The position numbers were made by a program, and so were the translations under genes. Shown one piece after another: positions 29,953 to 38,881 of a stretch of DNA of 60,062 bases (positions are counted from its first letter, which is position 1; each line of letters starts with the position of its first letter). The notes under the pieces were generated by a model. That model saw only the letters and a program-made list of their open reading frames with translations. It was not told the DNA's origin and did not search any database. Origin of the DNA: Cupriavidus sp. (GTDB lineage: Bacteria; Pseudomonadota; Gammaproteobacteria; Burkholderiales; Burkholderiaceae). The stretch spans positions 1 through 60,062 of the forward strand of contig JAPSLC010000031.1 in assembly GCA_031181345.1 (NCBI GenBank). The letters run 5' to 3'.

Positions 29953-32619
29953 ATGCCTCAAGCTAATTCAATGAAGAAAAAGGACATTGAGATATTCGAT
30001 GTCATGTCGCTGCGCGGCCCCAATATGTGGACATATGGGCCGGTGCTGGAGGCGTGGGTCGATATCGGAGAACTGGAGGAATACCCCTCCAACAAGATTG
30101 CCGGCTTCTACGAGCGCCTCACGGCCTGGCTGCCCTCGCTGATCGAGCACCGGTGCAGCATCGGCGAGCGCGGCGGCTTCCTGCAGCGGCTCAAGGAAGG
30201 CACCTGGCCCGCCCACATCATGGAGCACGTGACGCTGGAGCTGCTGAGCCTGGCCGGCATGCCCGGCGGCTTCGGCAAGGCGCGCGAGACGCCGATCGTG
30301 GGCGTCTATAAGGTCATCGTGACGGCCTGGGATGAGCGCGTGGCCCGCGCCGCGCTGTTCCTGGGGCGCGATCTGGTGATGGCCGCGATCGAGGACCGCC
30401 CCTTCGACGTCGACGCGGCAGTGGACGAATTGCGCGACCTGATCGATCGCCACTGGCTCGGGCCGAGCACGGCCTGCATCGTCTATGCCGCCGACGACCG
30501 CCGTATCCCCGCACTGCGCCTGTCGGACAGCAATCTGGTCCAGCTGGGCCACGGCGCGCGCCAGCGCCGCATCTGGACCGCCGAGACCGACCGCACCAGC
30601 GCCATCGCCGAAAGCATTTCGCGCGACAAGGACCTGACCAAGTCGCTGCTCGAATCGTGCGGCGTGCCGGTGCCCGAGGGCCGGCTGGTGCAAAGCGCCG
30701 AGGATGCCTGGGAGGCCGCCGAAGAGATCGGCGTGCCGGTGGTGGTCAAGCCCTACGACGGCAACCACGGCCGCGGCGTGTTCACCAACCTGATCAGCCG
30801 CGAGGAAGTGCAGACCGCCTATGCGGTGGCCATCGAGGAAGGCAGCGGCGTGATCGTCGAGCGCTTCGTCCCCGGCAACGAGCACCGCCTGCTGGTGGTC
30901 GGCGGCCGGCTGGTGGCGGCGGCGATGGGCGAATCGGCGAGCGTGGTGGGCGACGGCAAGTCGACCATCGACGAACTGATCGACCTGCAGATCAACTGCG
31001 ACCCGCGCCGCGGCAATACCGAGGATCATCCGCTGAACAAGGTGCGGCTGGACTCGGCCGCCCGCCTCGAACTCAAGCGCCAGGGCTTCACCGCCGAGTC
31101 GGTGCCGCCCGAGGGCCGCCATGTGCTGATCCAACGGAACGGCAACGTGGCGTTCGACGTCACCGATCGCGTCCACCCCAGCGTTGCCGCGCATGCCGCG
31201 CTGGCGGCGCGCGTGGTCGGTCTCGATATCGCCGGCATCGACCTGGTGGCCGAGGACATCTCGCGCCCGCTCGCCGAGCAAGGCGGCGCGATCGTCGAGG
31301 TCAATGCCGGTCCCGGCCTGCTGATGCACCTGAAACCCGCCGCCGGCAAACCGCGCCCGGTGGGCCGCGCCATCGTCGATCATCTGTTCCCGCCCGCCGC
31401 GGACGGCGACGCCCCGGCCGACGACGGCCGCATTCCCGTGGTCGGCATCGCCGGCACCAACGGCAAGACCGTGGTGGCCAAGCTGGTCGCACGGCTGCTG
31501 CAGCTGTCGGGCCGCCATACGGGCCTGGCCTGCAGCGATGGGCTCTATCTGGATCGGCGGCTGGTCGAAGGCGGCGATCGCGCCAACTGGGAGGCCGCCA
31601 CCCGCATCCTGAAGAACCGCGCGGTCGAGGCCGCCGTGTTCGAGAACGACAGCGGCACGATGCTGTCCGAGGGCCTGGCCTACGACCGCTGCCTGGTGGG
31701 CGTGGTCACCAATATCGACACCCCCGACCACCTCGGCCAGTACTACATCGAAGACGCCGACAAGATGTACAGCGTGTTGCGCACGCAGGTCGACGTCGTG
31801 CTCAAGCACGGCGCCGCGGTGCTCAACGCGCGCGACCCGCTGGTGGTCGAGATGGCCGAGCTGTGCGACGGCGACGTGATCTTCTTCGGCCATAGCGCCG
31901 AGCTGCCGGCGATCGCCCAGCACCGTGCCGCCGGCAAGCGCGCGGTGTACGTGCGCGACGGCCGCATCGTGCTGGCCACCGGCAACAGCGAGATGCCGCT
32001 GGCCGAGGTTGCGGCGATTCCGCTGACCTATGCGGGCCGCGTCGGCTTCCAGACCGAGAACGTGCTGGCGGCGGTCGCCGCGGCGTGGGCGCTGGGCATC
32101 TCGCACGAGCTGATCCGCGCCGGCGTGATGACCTTCGATGTCGGCCAACTCGACGTGCCCGGCCGCTTCACGCTGTTCGAGCGCAACGGCGCCACCGTGA
32201 TCGTCGACGACGCGCACAACGCCCCCGCGCTGGAGGCGCTGGCCAAGGCGCTGGACCGCTTCCCGTGCGAGCGGCGGCTGGCCGTGTTCGGCGCCGGCGT
32301 CGATCGCCGCGATGCCGACCTGGTCGACCAGGGCAAGGCGCTCGGCGCCGCCTTCGATCGCGTGTTCCTGTGCGAAGACCGCAGCGTCGCGCGCAAGCTG
32401 CCCGACAGCGAGGCGCGCGCGCTGCTGAAGAAGGGGCTGTACGAAGGCCGCCGCGTCAACAAGATCATCGACCAGGGCAGCCGGCGCGAGGCTGTCGAGG
32501 CCGCGCTGTCGCAGTTGGTGGCGGGCGACCTGCTGGTGCTGCAGGCCGACGAGGCCGACATCGGCACCACGCTGGACCAGGTCCACCATTGGCTTGGCCA
32601 GCCGGCCCGGCGCGGTTGA
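29953..32619 (+). CDS. cphA: Cyanophycin synthetase paralogue (CphA'-type)
   Basis: 888 residues with the three-part layout of cyanophycin synthetase: N domain (1 to about 160), ATP-grasp domain (about 220-480, with VVVKPYDGNHGRGV) that adds aspartate, and a Mur-ligase-like domain (about 495-888, P-loop GTNGKT at 501-506) that adds arginine. The N domain keeps the metal-site motif H88-x-x-E91-H92. In the Mur-like domain, however, the usual ETARGG segment reads E564-N-D-S-G-T, and GTNGKT is followed by VV, not TT. It may thus be impaired in arginine addition and work with the next gene. ATG 29953 is used; 29971 (MKKKDIEI) is an alternative, and neither has a strong ribosome site. Confidence 0.9.
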   Translation: MPQANSMKKKDIEIFDVMSLRGPNMWTYGPVLEAWVDIGELEEYPSNKIAGFYERLTAWLPSLIEHRCSIGERGGFLQRLKEGTWPAHIMEHVTLELLSLAGMPGGFGKARETPIVGVYKVIVTAWDERVARAALFLGRDLVMAAIEDRPFDVDAAVDELRDLIDRHWLGPSTACIVYAADDRRIPALRLSDSNLVQLGHGARQRRIWTAETDRTSAIAESISRDKDLTKSLLESCGVPVPEGRLVQSAEDAWEAAEEIGVPVVVKPYDGNHGRGVFTNLISREEVQTAYAVAIEEGSGVIVERFVPGNEHRLLVVGGRLVAAAMGESASVVGDGKSTIDELIDLQINCDPRRGNTEDHPLNKVRLDSAARLELKRQGFTAESVPPEGRHVLIQRNGNVAFDVTDRVHPSVAAHAALAARVVGLDIAGIDLVAEDISRPLAEQGGAIVEVNAGPGLLMHLKPAAGKPRPVGRAIVDHLFPPAADGDAPADDGRIPVVGIAGTNGKTVVAKLVARLLQLSGRHTGLACSDGLYLDRRLVEGGDRANWEAATRILKNRAVEAAVFENDSGTMLSEGLAYDRCLVGVVTNIDTPDHLGQYYIEDADKMYSVLRTQVDVVLKHGAAVLNARDPLVVEMAELCDGDVIFFGHSAELPAIAQHRAAGKRAVYVRDGRIVLATGNSEMPLAEVAAIPLTYAGRVGFQTENVLAAVAAAWALGISHELIRAGVMTFDVGQLDVPGRFTLFERNGATVIVDDAHNAPALEALAKALDRFPCERRLAVFGAGVDRRDADLVDQGKALGAAFDRVFLCEDRSVARKLPDSEARALLKKGLYEGRRVNKIIDQGSRREAVEAALSQLVAGDLLVLQADEADIGTTLDQVHHWLGQPARRG

Positions 32620-32748
32620 TCGGCCCGCATCGATAGTCGAAGGCCCAAGGCTCCGAGGCTTGAAACCCGGAAGCGCTGAAGGACAGAACGGTCGCCTGCC
32701 GCGGGTCTCGCCCCGCCGGCCGGTGGCCGACCGATAGGAAACTGATTG

Positions 32749-35322
32749 ATGGAAGTCTCACGCATCCGCGCGCTGCGCGGTCCGAACCTGTGGTGCCGCC
32801 ACACCGCGATCGAAGCGATCGTCGCGTGCCCGGACGAAGCCGGCACGATCGAGGACCTGCCGGGTTTCGAGGAGCGCCTGCGCGCGCGATTCCCGGACAT
32901 CGGCCCGCTGCGCCCCGACGACGCGCACGGCGATGCGTCGCTGGCCCATGCGCTCGAATGCGCGACGCTGCGACTGCAGGCGGCCGCCGGTTGTCCGGTG
33001 ACCTTCAGCCGCACCTCGCCCACTGTCGAGCCCGGCACCTACCAGGTGGTGGTGCAGTACAGCGAGGAAGAGGTCGGACGCCTCGCGCTCGATCTCGCGC
33101 AACAGCTGTGCCGCGCCGCGCGCGACGACACGCCGTTCGACCTGGACGCCGCGCTGGCCCGCCTGCGCGAGCTGGACGAGGACGTGCGGCTCGGACCGAG
33201 CACCGGCTCGATCGTCCACGCCGCGATCGCACGCGGCATTCCCTATCGCCGCCTCACGCAGGGCAGCATGGTGCAGTTTGGCTGGGGCAGCCGCCAGCGG
33301 CGCATCCAGGCGGCGGAAACCGATATGACCAGCGCGGTCGCCGAATCGATCGCGCAGGACAAGGAGCTGACCAAGAGCCTGCTGCACGCGGCCGGCGTGC
33401 CGGTGCCGCTGGGCCGCTCGGTGAGCAGCGCCGACGAGGCGTGGGAAGTCGCGCAGGAAATCGACGCGCCGGTGGTGGTCAAGCCGCGCGACGGCAACCA
33501 GGGCAAGGGTGTCGCGGTGCGCATCCGCACGCGCGAGGAAGTGATGGCGGCCTATGAGGTCGCGGCCGAGATCAGCAGCGACGTTATCGTCGAGCGCTAT
33601 ATCCCGGGGCACGATTTCCGCCTGCTGGTGGTCGGCAATCAGCTGGTCGCCGCGGCCCGGCGCGATCCGCCGCAGGTGATCGGCGATGGCGTGCATACCG
33701 TGCGGCAGCTGGTCGACGAGGTCAATCGCGATCCGCGCCGCGGCGAAGGCCACGCGACCTCGCTGACCAAGATCCGCTTCGACGATATCGCGCTGGCCAC
33801 GCTCGCCAAGCAGGGCCTGACCGCGGAATCGGTGCCGCCCAAGGGCACGCGGGTGGTTCTGCGCAACAACGCCAATCTGTCGACCGGCGGCACCGCCACC
33901 GATGTCACCGACGACGTGCATCCCGAGATGGCCGCGCGCGCGGTCGCCGCGGCGCAGATGGTCGGCCTCGATATCTGCGGCGTCGACGCGGTCTGCGAGA
34001 CCGTGCTCAAGCCCTTCGAGGAACAGGCCGGCGGCATCGTCGAGGTCAATGCCGCTCCGGGCCTGCGCATGCATCTGCAGCCCTCCTACGGCAAGGGCCG
34101 CGCCGTCGGCGAGGCCATCATCTCGACGATGTTCGCCGACGGCGACGACGGCCGCATTCCGGTGGTCGCGGTGTCGGGCACCAACGGCAAGACCACCACG
34201 GTCCGACTGATCACCCATCTGCTGGCCGGCAGCGGCCTGCGCATGGGCATGACCGGCACCGACGGCGTCTACGTCAATGGCCAGCGCATCGACACCGGCG
34301 ACTGCAGCGGCCCGCGCAGCGCGCGCAACGTGCTGCTGCACCCCGACGTCGACGCGGCCGTCTTCGAGACCGCGCGCGGCGGCCTGCTGCGCGAAGGGCT
34401 GGCGTTCGACCGCTGCGACGTCGCGGTGGTGACCAATGTCGGCGAAGGCGACCACCTCGGGCTGTCCTATATCAGCACGGTCGAAGACCTTGCGGTCCTC
34501 AAGAGCGTGATCGTGCAGAACGTCTCGCCGCAAGGCATGGCGGTGCTCAACGCCGCCGATCCGATGGTCGCGCGCATGGCCGACGCGTGCCCGGGCGCGG
34601 TGACCTTCTTCGCCCGCGATGCCGAGCACCCGGTACTGGCCACGCATCGCGCGCAGGGCAAGCGCGTGGTGTTTACCGACGGCGGCGACCTGGTCGCGGC
34701 CGAGGGCGACACCCAGGTGCGCATCGCGCTGAAGGACATCCCGCTGACGCGCGGCGGCAGCATCGGCTTCCAGGTCGAGAACGCGATGTCGGCGACCGCG
34801 GCCGCGTGGGCGCTGGGCATCGACTGGGCGGTGATCCGTCGCGGCCTGGCCACCTTCGTCAGCGACGCGGCCAGCGCGCCGGGCCGCTTCAATCTGTTCG
34901 ACTACCGCGGCGCCACGCTGATCGCCGACTACGGCCACAACCCGGATGCGATCCAGGCGCTGTGCAACGCGATCGAGACGATGCCGGCGCGCCGCCGCAT
35001 GGTGGTGATCAGCGGCGCCGGCGACCGCCGCGACGAGGACATCCGCCGCCAGACGCAGATCCTCGGCGGCGTGTTCGACGACGTGGTGCTGTACCAGGAC
35101 CAGTGCCAGCGCGGACGCGAAGACGGCGAAGTGCTGGCGCTGTTGCGCGAGGGACTGGAGGGTGCGACGCGCGCCCAGGCGGTCGACGAGATCCGCGGCG
35201 AGTTCGTCGCCATCGATACCGCGCTGGGCCGCTTGCAGGCGGGCGACCTGTGCCTGATCCTGGTCGATCAGGTCGAGGAAGCGCTGGACCATATCGCGAA
35301 GCGGATCGGGCAAGCGGGGTGA
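32749..35322 (+). CDS. cphA: Cyanophycin synthetase (CphA)
   Basis: 857 residues, 129 bp after its paralogue and presumably co-transcribed. It polymerises Asp and Arg into multi-L-arginyl-poly-L-aspartate, a nitrogen store. The ATP-grasp domain has VVVKPRDGNQGKGV and VEVNAAPGLRMHL. The Mur-like domain is canonical: P-loop GTNGKTTT (from 477), E540-T-A-R-G-G, and DYGHNPDAI. The N-domain metal motif is degenerate: H67-A-L-E70-C71, where the paralogue has HxxEH. The ATG at 32749 follows TAGGAA at good spacing. No cyanophycinase or isoaspartyl dipeptidase gene is in the window, so degradation genes lie elsewhere. Confidence 0.93.
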   Translation: MEVSRIRALRGPNLWCRHTAIEAIVACPDEAGTIEDLPGFEERLRARFPDIGPLRPDDAHGDASLAHALECATLRLQAAAGCPVTFSRTSPTVEPGTYQVVVQYSEEEVGRLALDLAQQLCRAARDDTPFDLDAALARLRELDEDVRLGPSTGSIVHAAIARGIPYRRLTQGSMVQFGWGSRQRRIQAAETDMTSAVAESIAQDKELTKSLLHAAGVPVPLGRSVSSADEAWEVAQEIDAPVVVKPRDGNQGKGVAVRIRTREEVMAAYEVAAEISSDVIVERYIPGHDFRLLVVGNQLVAAARRDPPQVIGDGVHTVRQLVDEVNRDPRRGEGHATSLTKIRFDDIALATLAKQGLTAESVPPKGTRVVLRNNANLSTGGTATDVTDDVHPEMAARAVAAAQMVGLDICGVDAVCETVLKPFEEQAGGIVEVNAAPGLRMHLQPSYGKGRAVGEAIISTMFADGDDGRIPVVAVSGTNGKTTTVRLITHLLAGSGLRMGMTGTDGVYVNGQRIDTGDCSGPRSARNVLLHPDVDAAVFETARGGLLREGLAFDRCDVAVVTNVGEGDHLGLSYISTVEDLAVLKSVIVQNVSPQGMAVLNAADPMVARMADACPGAVTFFARDAEHPVLATHRAQGKRVVFTDGGDLVAAEGDTQVRIALKDIPLTRGGSIGFQVENAMSATAAAWALGIDWAVIRRGLATFVSDAASAPGRFNLFDYRGATLIADYGHNPDAIQALCNAIETMPARRRMVVISGAGDRRDEDIRRQTQILGGVFDDVVLYQDQCQRGREDGEVLALLREGLEGATRAQAVDEIRGEFVAIDTALGRLQAGDLCLILVDQVEEALDHIAKRIGQAG

Positions 35323-35357
35323 GGACGGGCGCTGGTGGTCGTGCCAGCGCCTGTTTT

Positions 35358-35474
35358 CCCTCTCCCCCGGCCCCTCTCCCGCAAGCGGGAGAGGGGAGGA
35401 ACACCATGCGGCGAAGTTCGACTTCGCGCTGACCTGCTCCCTCTCCCGCTTGCGGGAGAGGGCTGGGGAGAGGG
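35358..35474. repeat. Second inverted pair of CCCTCTCCC-type repeats
   Basis: Elements at 35358-35397 and 35439-35474 share the CTCTCCCGC(AA or TT)GCGGGAGAG stem with the pair at 11.8-11.9 kb and face each other. Between them sits GCGAAGT-TCG-ACTTCGC (35411-35427), a further hairpin. The pair lies between converging genes (cphA and the permease) and probably blocks read-through from both. Confidence 0.8.
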
Positions 35475-35501
35475 CAACAACGCCTCCCTGCTACAACCGC
35501 C

Positions 35502-36161
35502 TCAATGCCGCCCCGGCAACGACAACCTGCGCTCCAGCAGCCGCTGCACGAACGACAGCAGCGTGCTCAATACCCAGTAGATCGCCGCGGCGGCCAGGTA
35601 GAGCGGCAGCGGCTGGTAGGTCGCCGCGATCAGTTCCTGCGTGGTGCGCAGCAGCTCGGTGACCGTGATCACCGACACCAGCGAGGTGTCCTTGATCAGG
35701 CTGATCAGGCTGTTCGACAGGCTCGGCACCGCGATGCGCAGCGCCTGCGGACCCACCACGTAGCGCAGCGTCTGCGCCGGCGTCAGCCCAAGGCTGTAGG
35801 CCGCCAGCCATTGCCCGCGGGAGATGCCCAGGATCGCGCCGCGCATGCTCTCCGACAGATAGGCGCCGACATTCAGGCTCAGCGTCAGCACCCCTGCCGG
35901 GGTCGGTTCGAGCGCGATGCCGATGCCCGGCAGCCCGTAATACACCACGAAGATCTGCACCAGCAGCGGCGTGCCGCGCATCACGCTGACATAGACGCGA
36001 GCGATCGCCTTCAGCAAGCGGTTGTGGCCGATCCCCATCAGCGCGACCACCAGCCCGATCACCAGCCCGAAGGCCATCGACGACAGCGCGAACTTGATGG
36101 TCAGCACCATGCCTTGCAGCAGCACGGGCAGTGAATCGATTACCAGTTGAAGGGATGGCAT
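35502..36161 (-). CDS. Polar amino acid ABC transporter permease
   Basis: 219 residues, inner membrane, five or so hydrophobic helices. It belongs to the HisM/GlnP type: the opening LPVLLQGMVLTIKFALSSM, the RGTPLLVQIFVVYYGLP segment, and the EAA loop region with RGQWLAAYSLGLTPAQTLRYVV. ATG at 36161 is chosen (MPSLQLVIDSLP); the open frame to 36350 is an intergenic repeat in translation. The matching binding protein is encoded upstream on the same strand, separated by an intrinsic terminator. No ATPase gene is next to it, so the ATPase must be encoded elsewhere or beyond the downstream repeat. Confidence 0.88.
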   Translation of the reverse strand: MPSLQLVIDSLPVLLQGMVLTIKFALSSMAFGLVIGLVVALMGIGHNRLLKAIARVYVSVMRGTPLLVQIFVVYYGLPGIGIALEPTPAGVLTLSLNVGAYLSESMRGAILGISRGQWLAAYSLGLTPAQTLRYVVGPQALRIAVPSLSNSLISLIKDTSLVSVITVTELLRTTQELIAATYQPLPLYLAAAAIYWVLSTLLSFVQRLLERRLSLPGRH

Positions 36162-36222
36162 GGGAGGTTGGATGAGGGGCGCAAACGACCGCGCAAAGTC
36201 CGAATCATAAAGTGGCGCCCTG

Positions 36223-36255
36223 AAAAACAAAACGGCAGTGCGATTGCACTGCCGT
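36223..36255 (-). terminator. Intrinsic terminator between binding-protein and permease genes
   Basis: ACGGCAGTGC - GATT - GCACTGCCGT with a T-rich tail on the minus strand (36232-36223). It should make the binding protein more abundant than the permease, a common arrangement in ABC importers. Confidence 0.85.
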
Positions 36256-36274
36256 CTGCGTTTGATACTTGTCG

Positions 36275-36348
36275 CCCCCGCGAAAGCGGGGGCCCAGCGA
36301 CTGTATCTCGGAGGCGGAAGCCACCGGGTCCCCGCTTCCGCGGGAACC
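36275..36348. repeat. Dispersed intergenic repeat of the CCCGCGAAAGCGGG type
   Basis: CCCCCGC-GAAA-GCGGGGG (36275-36292) and a related GTCCCCGCTTCCGCGGGAAC (36329-36348) flank a short spacer. In translation the minus strand gives the PAFAGAT string that many proteobacterial genome annotations show as a false N-terminus, the hallmark of a widespread intergenic repeat. Confidence 0.7.
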
Positions 36349-36357
36349 ACCAGCGTC

Positions 36358-37158
36358 CTACTTGACCGGCTTGGTCACGTCCGCGCCGAACCACTTGTTC
36401 GACAGCCTGGTCAGCGTGCCGTCCTTGCGCAGATCGTCCAGGGCGCGGTCCAGCGCCTGCGCGAACCTGGGATTGTCCTTGCGGAACGGGATCGCGACCT
36501 CGGTATCGCCACCCTGCACCACCGCGCCGGCGCGCAGCGGCAGATTCGAGGTCTTGATCAGGTAGTTGACCATCAGCCGGTCGTTCAGCGCGGCATCGAC
36601 ACGCTGCGCGGCCAGGTCGCGCAGGTATTCGGGCGCGCCCGGATAGGTCTTGACGTCGATGCCCGCCACCGACTTGGCCAGCTCGTTGTAGTTGCTGCCA
36701 AGGCTGACACCCAGCCGCTTGCCCTTCAGGTCGTCCAGCGACTTGAACTCGCGCTTGTCGTCCTTGCGCTGGATCAGCTGCGCGGCCGAGTAGACGTAGG
36801 GCTTCGAGAAGTCCAGCACCTGCTTGCGCTGCGGCGTCACGTTGACCTGATTGACGATCACGTCGAACTTGCCCGCCTGCAGGCCGGCGATGATGCCGCT
36901 CCATTCGGTGGTGACGAACTCCGGCTTGACGCCCAGCTTGGCGGCGACCGCGCGCGCCACGTCCACGTCGAAACCTTCGAGCTGGTTGTTGGCACCGCGA
37001 TAGCCGAACGGCGGATAGGTGCCTTCCAGACCGATCTTCAGGACGCCGGCCTGCTTGACGTTGTCGAGCAGATCGGCGGCATGGGCGCCGGCCATCGCCA
37101 GGGCGAGCAGCGGCGCCGCGATCAGGGGGCGAATCCAGCCAGCGGGAAACCAGGTCAT
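36358..37158 (-). CDS. Amino acid ABC transporter substrate-binding protein (cystine/polar amino acid type)
   Basis: 266 residues. The signal peptide (about 1-28) ends AGAHAAD. The mature part is a family 3 solute-binding protein: LKIGLEGTYPPFGYRG, FDVDVARAVAAKLGV and FDVIVNQVNVTPQRKQ match, the last resembling the cystine/polar amino-acid group (TcyA/FliY-like). ATG at 37158 has GGAGA a few bases upstream; the longer in-frame start at 37233 would bury the signal peptide. It delivers its ligand to the permease encoded downstream. Confidence 0.88.
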   Translation of the reverse strand: MTWFPAGWIRPLIAAPLLALAMAGAHAADLLDNVKQAGVLKIGLEGTYPPFGYRGANNQLEGFDVDVARAVAAKLGVKPEFVTTEWSGIIAGLQAGKFDVIVNQVNVTPQRKQVLDFSKPYVYSAAQLIQRKDDKREFKSLDDLKGKRLGVSLGSNYNELAKSVAGIDVKTYPGAPEYLRDLAAQRVDAALNDRLMVNYLIKTSNLPLRAGAVVQGGDTEVAIPFRKDNPRFAQALDRALDDLRKDGTLTRLSNKWFGADVTKPVK

Positions 37159-37411
37159 CGAGTTCTCCAATCGAAGTTGATGGACGGCATGATAGTGCAT
37201 GCGCCTGACGGCATTCCGGCAGCGTTTCGGCACCCGTCCGTACCGGCACAGAGTAAGTCAATTGCTATCAAACCAAAAATAACAATTTATTATGGCTATA
37301 TAACGGCCGCTCCAGGCGGCGTACGGTTCGCATTGACAGCCCGCATCGGCCTGCACCATCATCGAACCGCCCCTCCGGCCTCAAGCCACTGGCCCCGCGC
37401 CACCCATCGCC

Positions 37412-38881
37412 ATGTTCGTCCTGATCCTGCTGTCGCTGATCCTGATCAGCGCCTTCTTCTCGATCTCCGAGATCGCCCTGACCGCCGCGCGCCGCACCAA
37501 GCTGCAGACGCTGTCGGAGCGAGGCGACCGGCGCGCGACCAAGGTGATGCTGCTCAAGGAGGAGCCGGGCAACTTCTTCACCATCGTGCAGATCGGCGTC
37601 AATACCGTGGCCATCCTGGCCGGCGTACTGGGCGAGAAGCATCTGTCGGAATTTGCGTACGCGCTGCTGTCGCCCTACTTCAGCGACACGGTGGCGCAGC
37701 GCGCCGCCAATATCGGTTCCTTCCTGGTGGTCACGCTGCTGTTCATCCAGTTCGCCGACCTGATTCCGAAGCGGATCGCGATGAGCTTCCCGGAGACCTG
37801 CGCGCTGGCGGTGATCGGGCCGATGCTGTGGCTGCTGAAGGTGCTCAAGCCGCTGGTCTGGCTGTTCAACGCCGCCGCCGATGCCGCGCTGCGGCTGCTG
37901 GGCCTGCCGACCAAGACGGTCGAGCAGATCACGTCCGAAGACATCGCGGCGATGGTCGATGCCGGTGCCGAGGCCGGCGTGCTGCTCAAGCACGAAATCC
38001 ATCTGATCGAGAACGTGTTCGAGCTGGACTCCAAGAGCGTCACGGCGATCATGACGCCGCGCGACGAGGTGGTCTACCTGGCGCTGGACGAGACCCCAGA
38101 CAGCCTGCGGCGCAAGCTGGTCAAGTATCCGCACGCCCAATATCCGGTCTGCGACCACGATCTGGACGACGTGCAGGGCTTCGTCGAATCGCAGGACATC
38201 CTGCGTTCGATGCTGGCCGACGAAGCCGATTCGGCGTTCGCCAACCTGGCGCGGCATTACGACAAGAACGTGCTGGTGATTCCCGACACGCTGACGCTGT
38301 CCGAGGCGATGACGCGCTTTCGCGAGATGCATCAGAGCTTCGCGGTGGTGATGAACGAATACGGGCTGGTGGTCGGCATCGTCACGCTCGACGATATCGT
38401 CGGCGCGCTGATGGGCGACATCCTGTATTCGTCGGAGGACGAGCAGATCGTGCGCCGCGACGAGGACTCGTGGCTGGTCGACGGCGTGACGCCGCTGGTC
38501 GACCTGAAGAAGGCGCTGGACCTGGACGCGCTGCCGGCCGAGGACTATGTCGACACCGCGGCCGGGCTGGTGATCTATACCCTGAAGCGCATCCCGAAGA
38601 AGTCCGAGTTCATCGAGACCGCGGGCTACCGCTTCGAGGTGCTCGACATCGACCACCACAAGATCGACCAGCTGCTGGTATCGCGGCTGCCGGCGGGCCG
38701 TGGCGGCGGCACCGGCAGCGGCACGGGTGGCGCCGCCCCCGCTACGCCGGCGCAGGCATCGCCGCAGACGGTGGGGCCGGCGGTCGCTCCAGCGGCCGAT
38801 CCAGCCCAGCCGGGCTCGGCGCCGGACTCCGCGCCGGACCGTGCGCCGTCTGCGGCGCCGGCACGACGGGCGCGGCCTTAG
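37412..38881 (+). CDS. Hemolysin/CorC-family membrane protein (DUF21-CBS-CorC_HlyC)
   Basis: 489 residues. The N-terminal DUF21 membrane domain (about 1-140; LILISAFFSISEIALTAARR) is followed by two CBS domains (about 195-340; VTAIMTPRDEV and SFAVVMNEYGLVVGIVTLDD). A CorC_HlyC C-domain (about 355-430) ends the ordered part. Members act in magnesium/cobalt efflux or membrane ion homeostasis; despite the name they are not proven haemolysins. The last 50 residues are Ala/Pro/Gly-rich and are encoded in a region read antisense by the next gene: the two 3' ends overlap by 140 bp. Confidence 0.88.
   Translation: MFVLILLSLILISAFFSISEIALTAARRTKLQTLSERGDRRATKVMLLKEEPGNFFTIVQIGVNTVAILAGVLGEKHLSEFAYALLSPYFSDTVAQRAANIGSFLVVTLLFIQFADLIPKRIAMSFPETCALAVIGPMLWLLKVLKPLVWLFNAAADAALRLLGLPTKTVEQITSEDIAAMVDAGAEAGVLLKHEIHLIENVFELDSKSVTAIMTPRDEVVYLALDETPDSLRRKLVKYPHAQYPVCDHDLDDVQGFVESQDILRSMLADEADSAFANLARHYDKNVLVIPDTLTLSEAMTRFREMHQSFAVVMNEYGLVVGIVTLDDIVGALMGDILYSSEDEQIVRRDEDSWLVDGVTPLVDLKKALDLDALPAEDYVDTAAGLVIYTLKRIPKKSEFIETAGYRFEVLDIDHHKIDQLLVSRLPAGRGGGTGSGTGGAAPATPAQASPQTVGPAVAPAADPAQPGSAPDSAPDRAPSAAPARRARP

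Noticed and set aside
29968..35313. Long minus-strand frames (873 and 851 codons) opposite both cphA genes
   Set aside because: Same register effect in GC-rich DNA; the plus-strand products are complete cyanophycin synthetases with conserved motifs.
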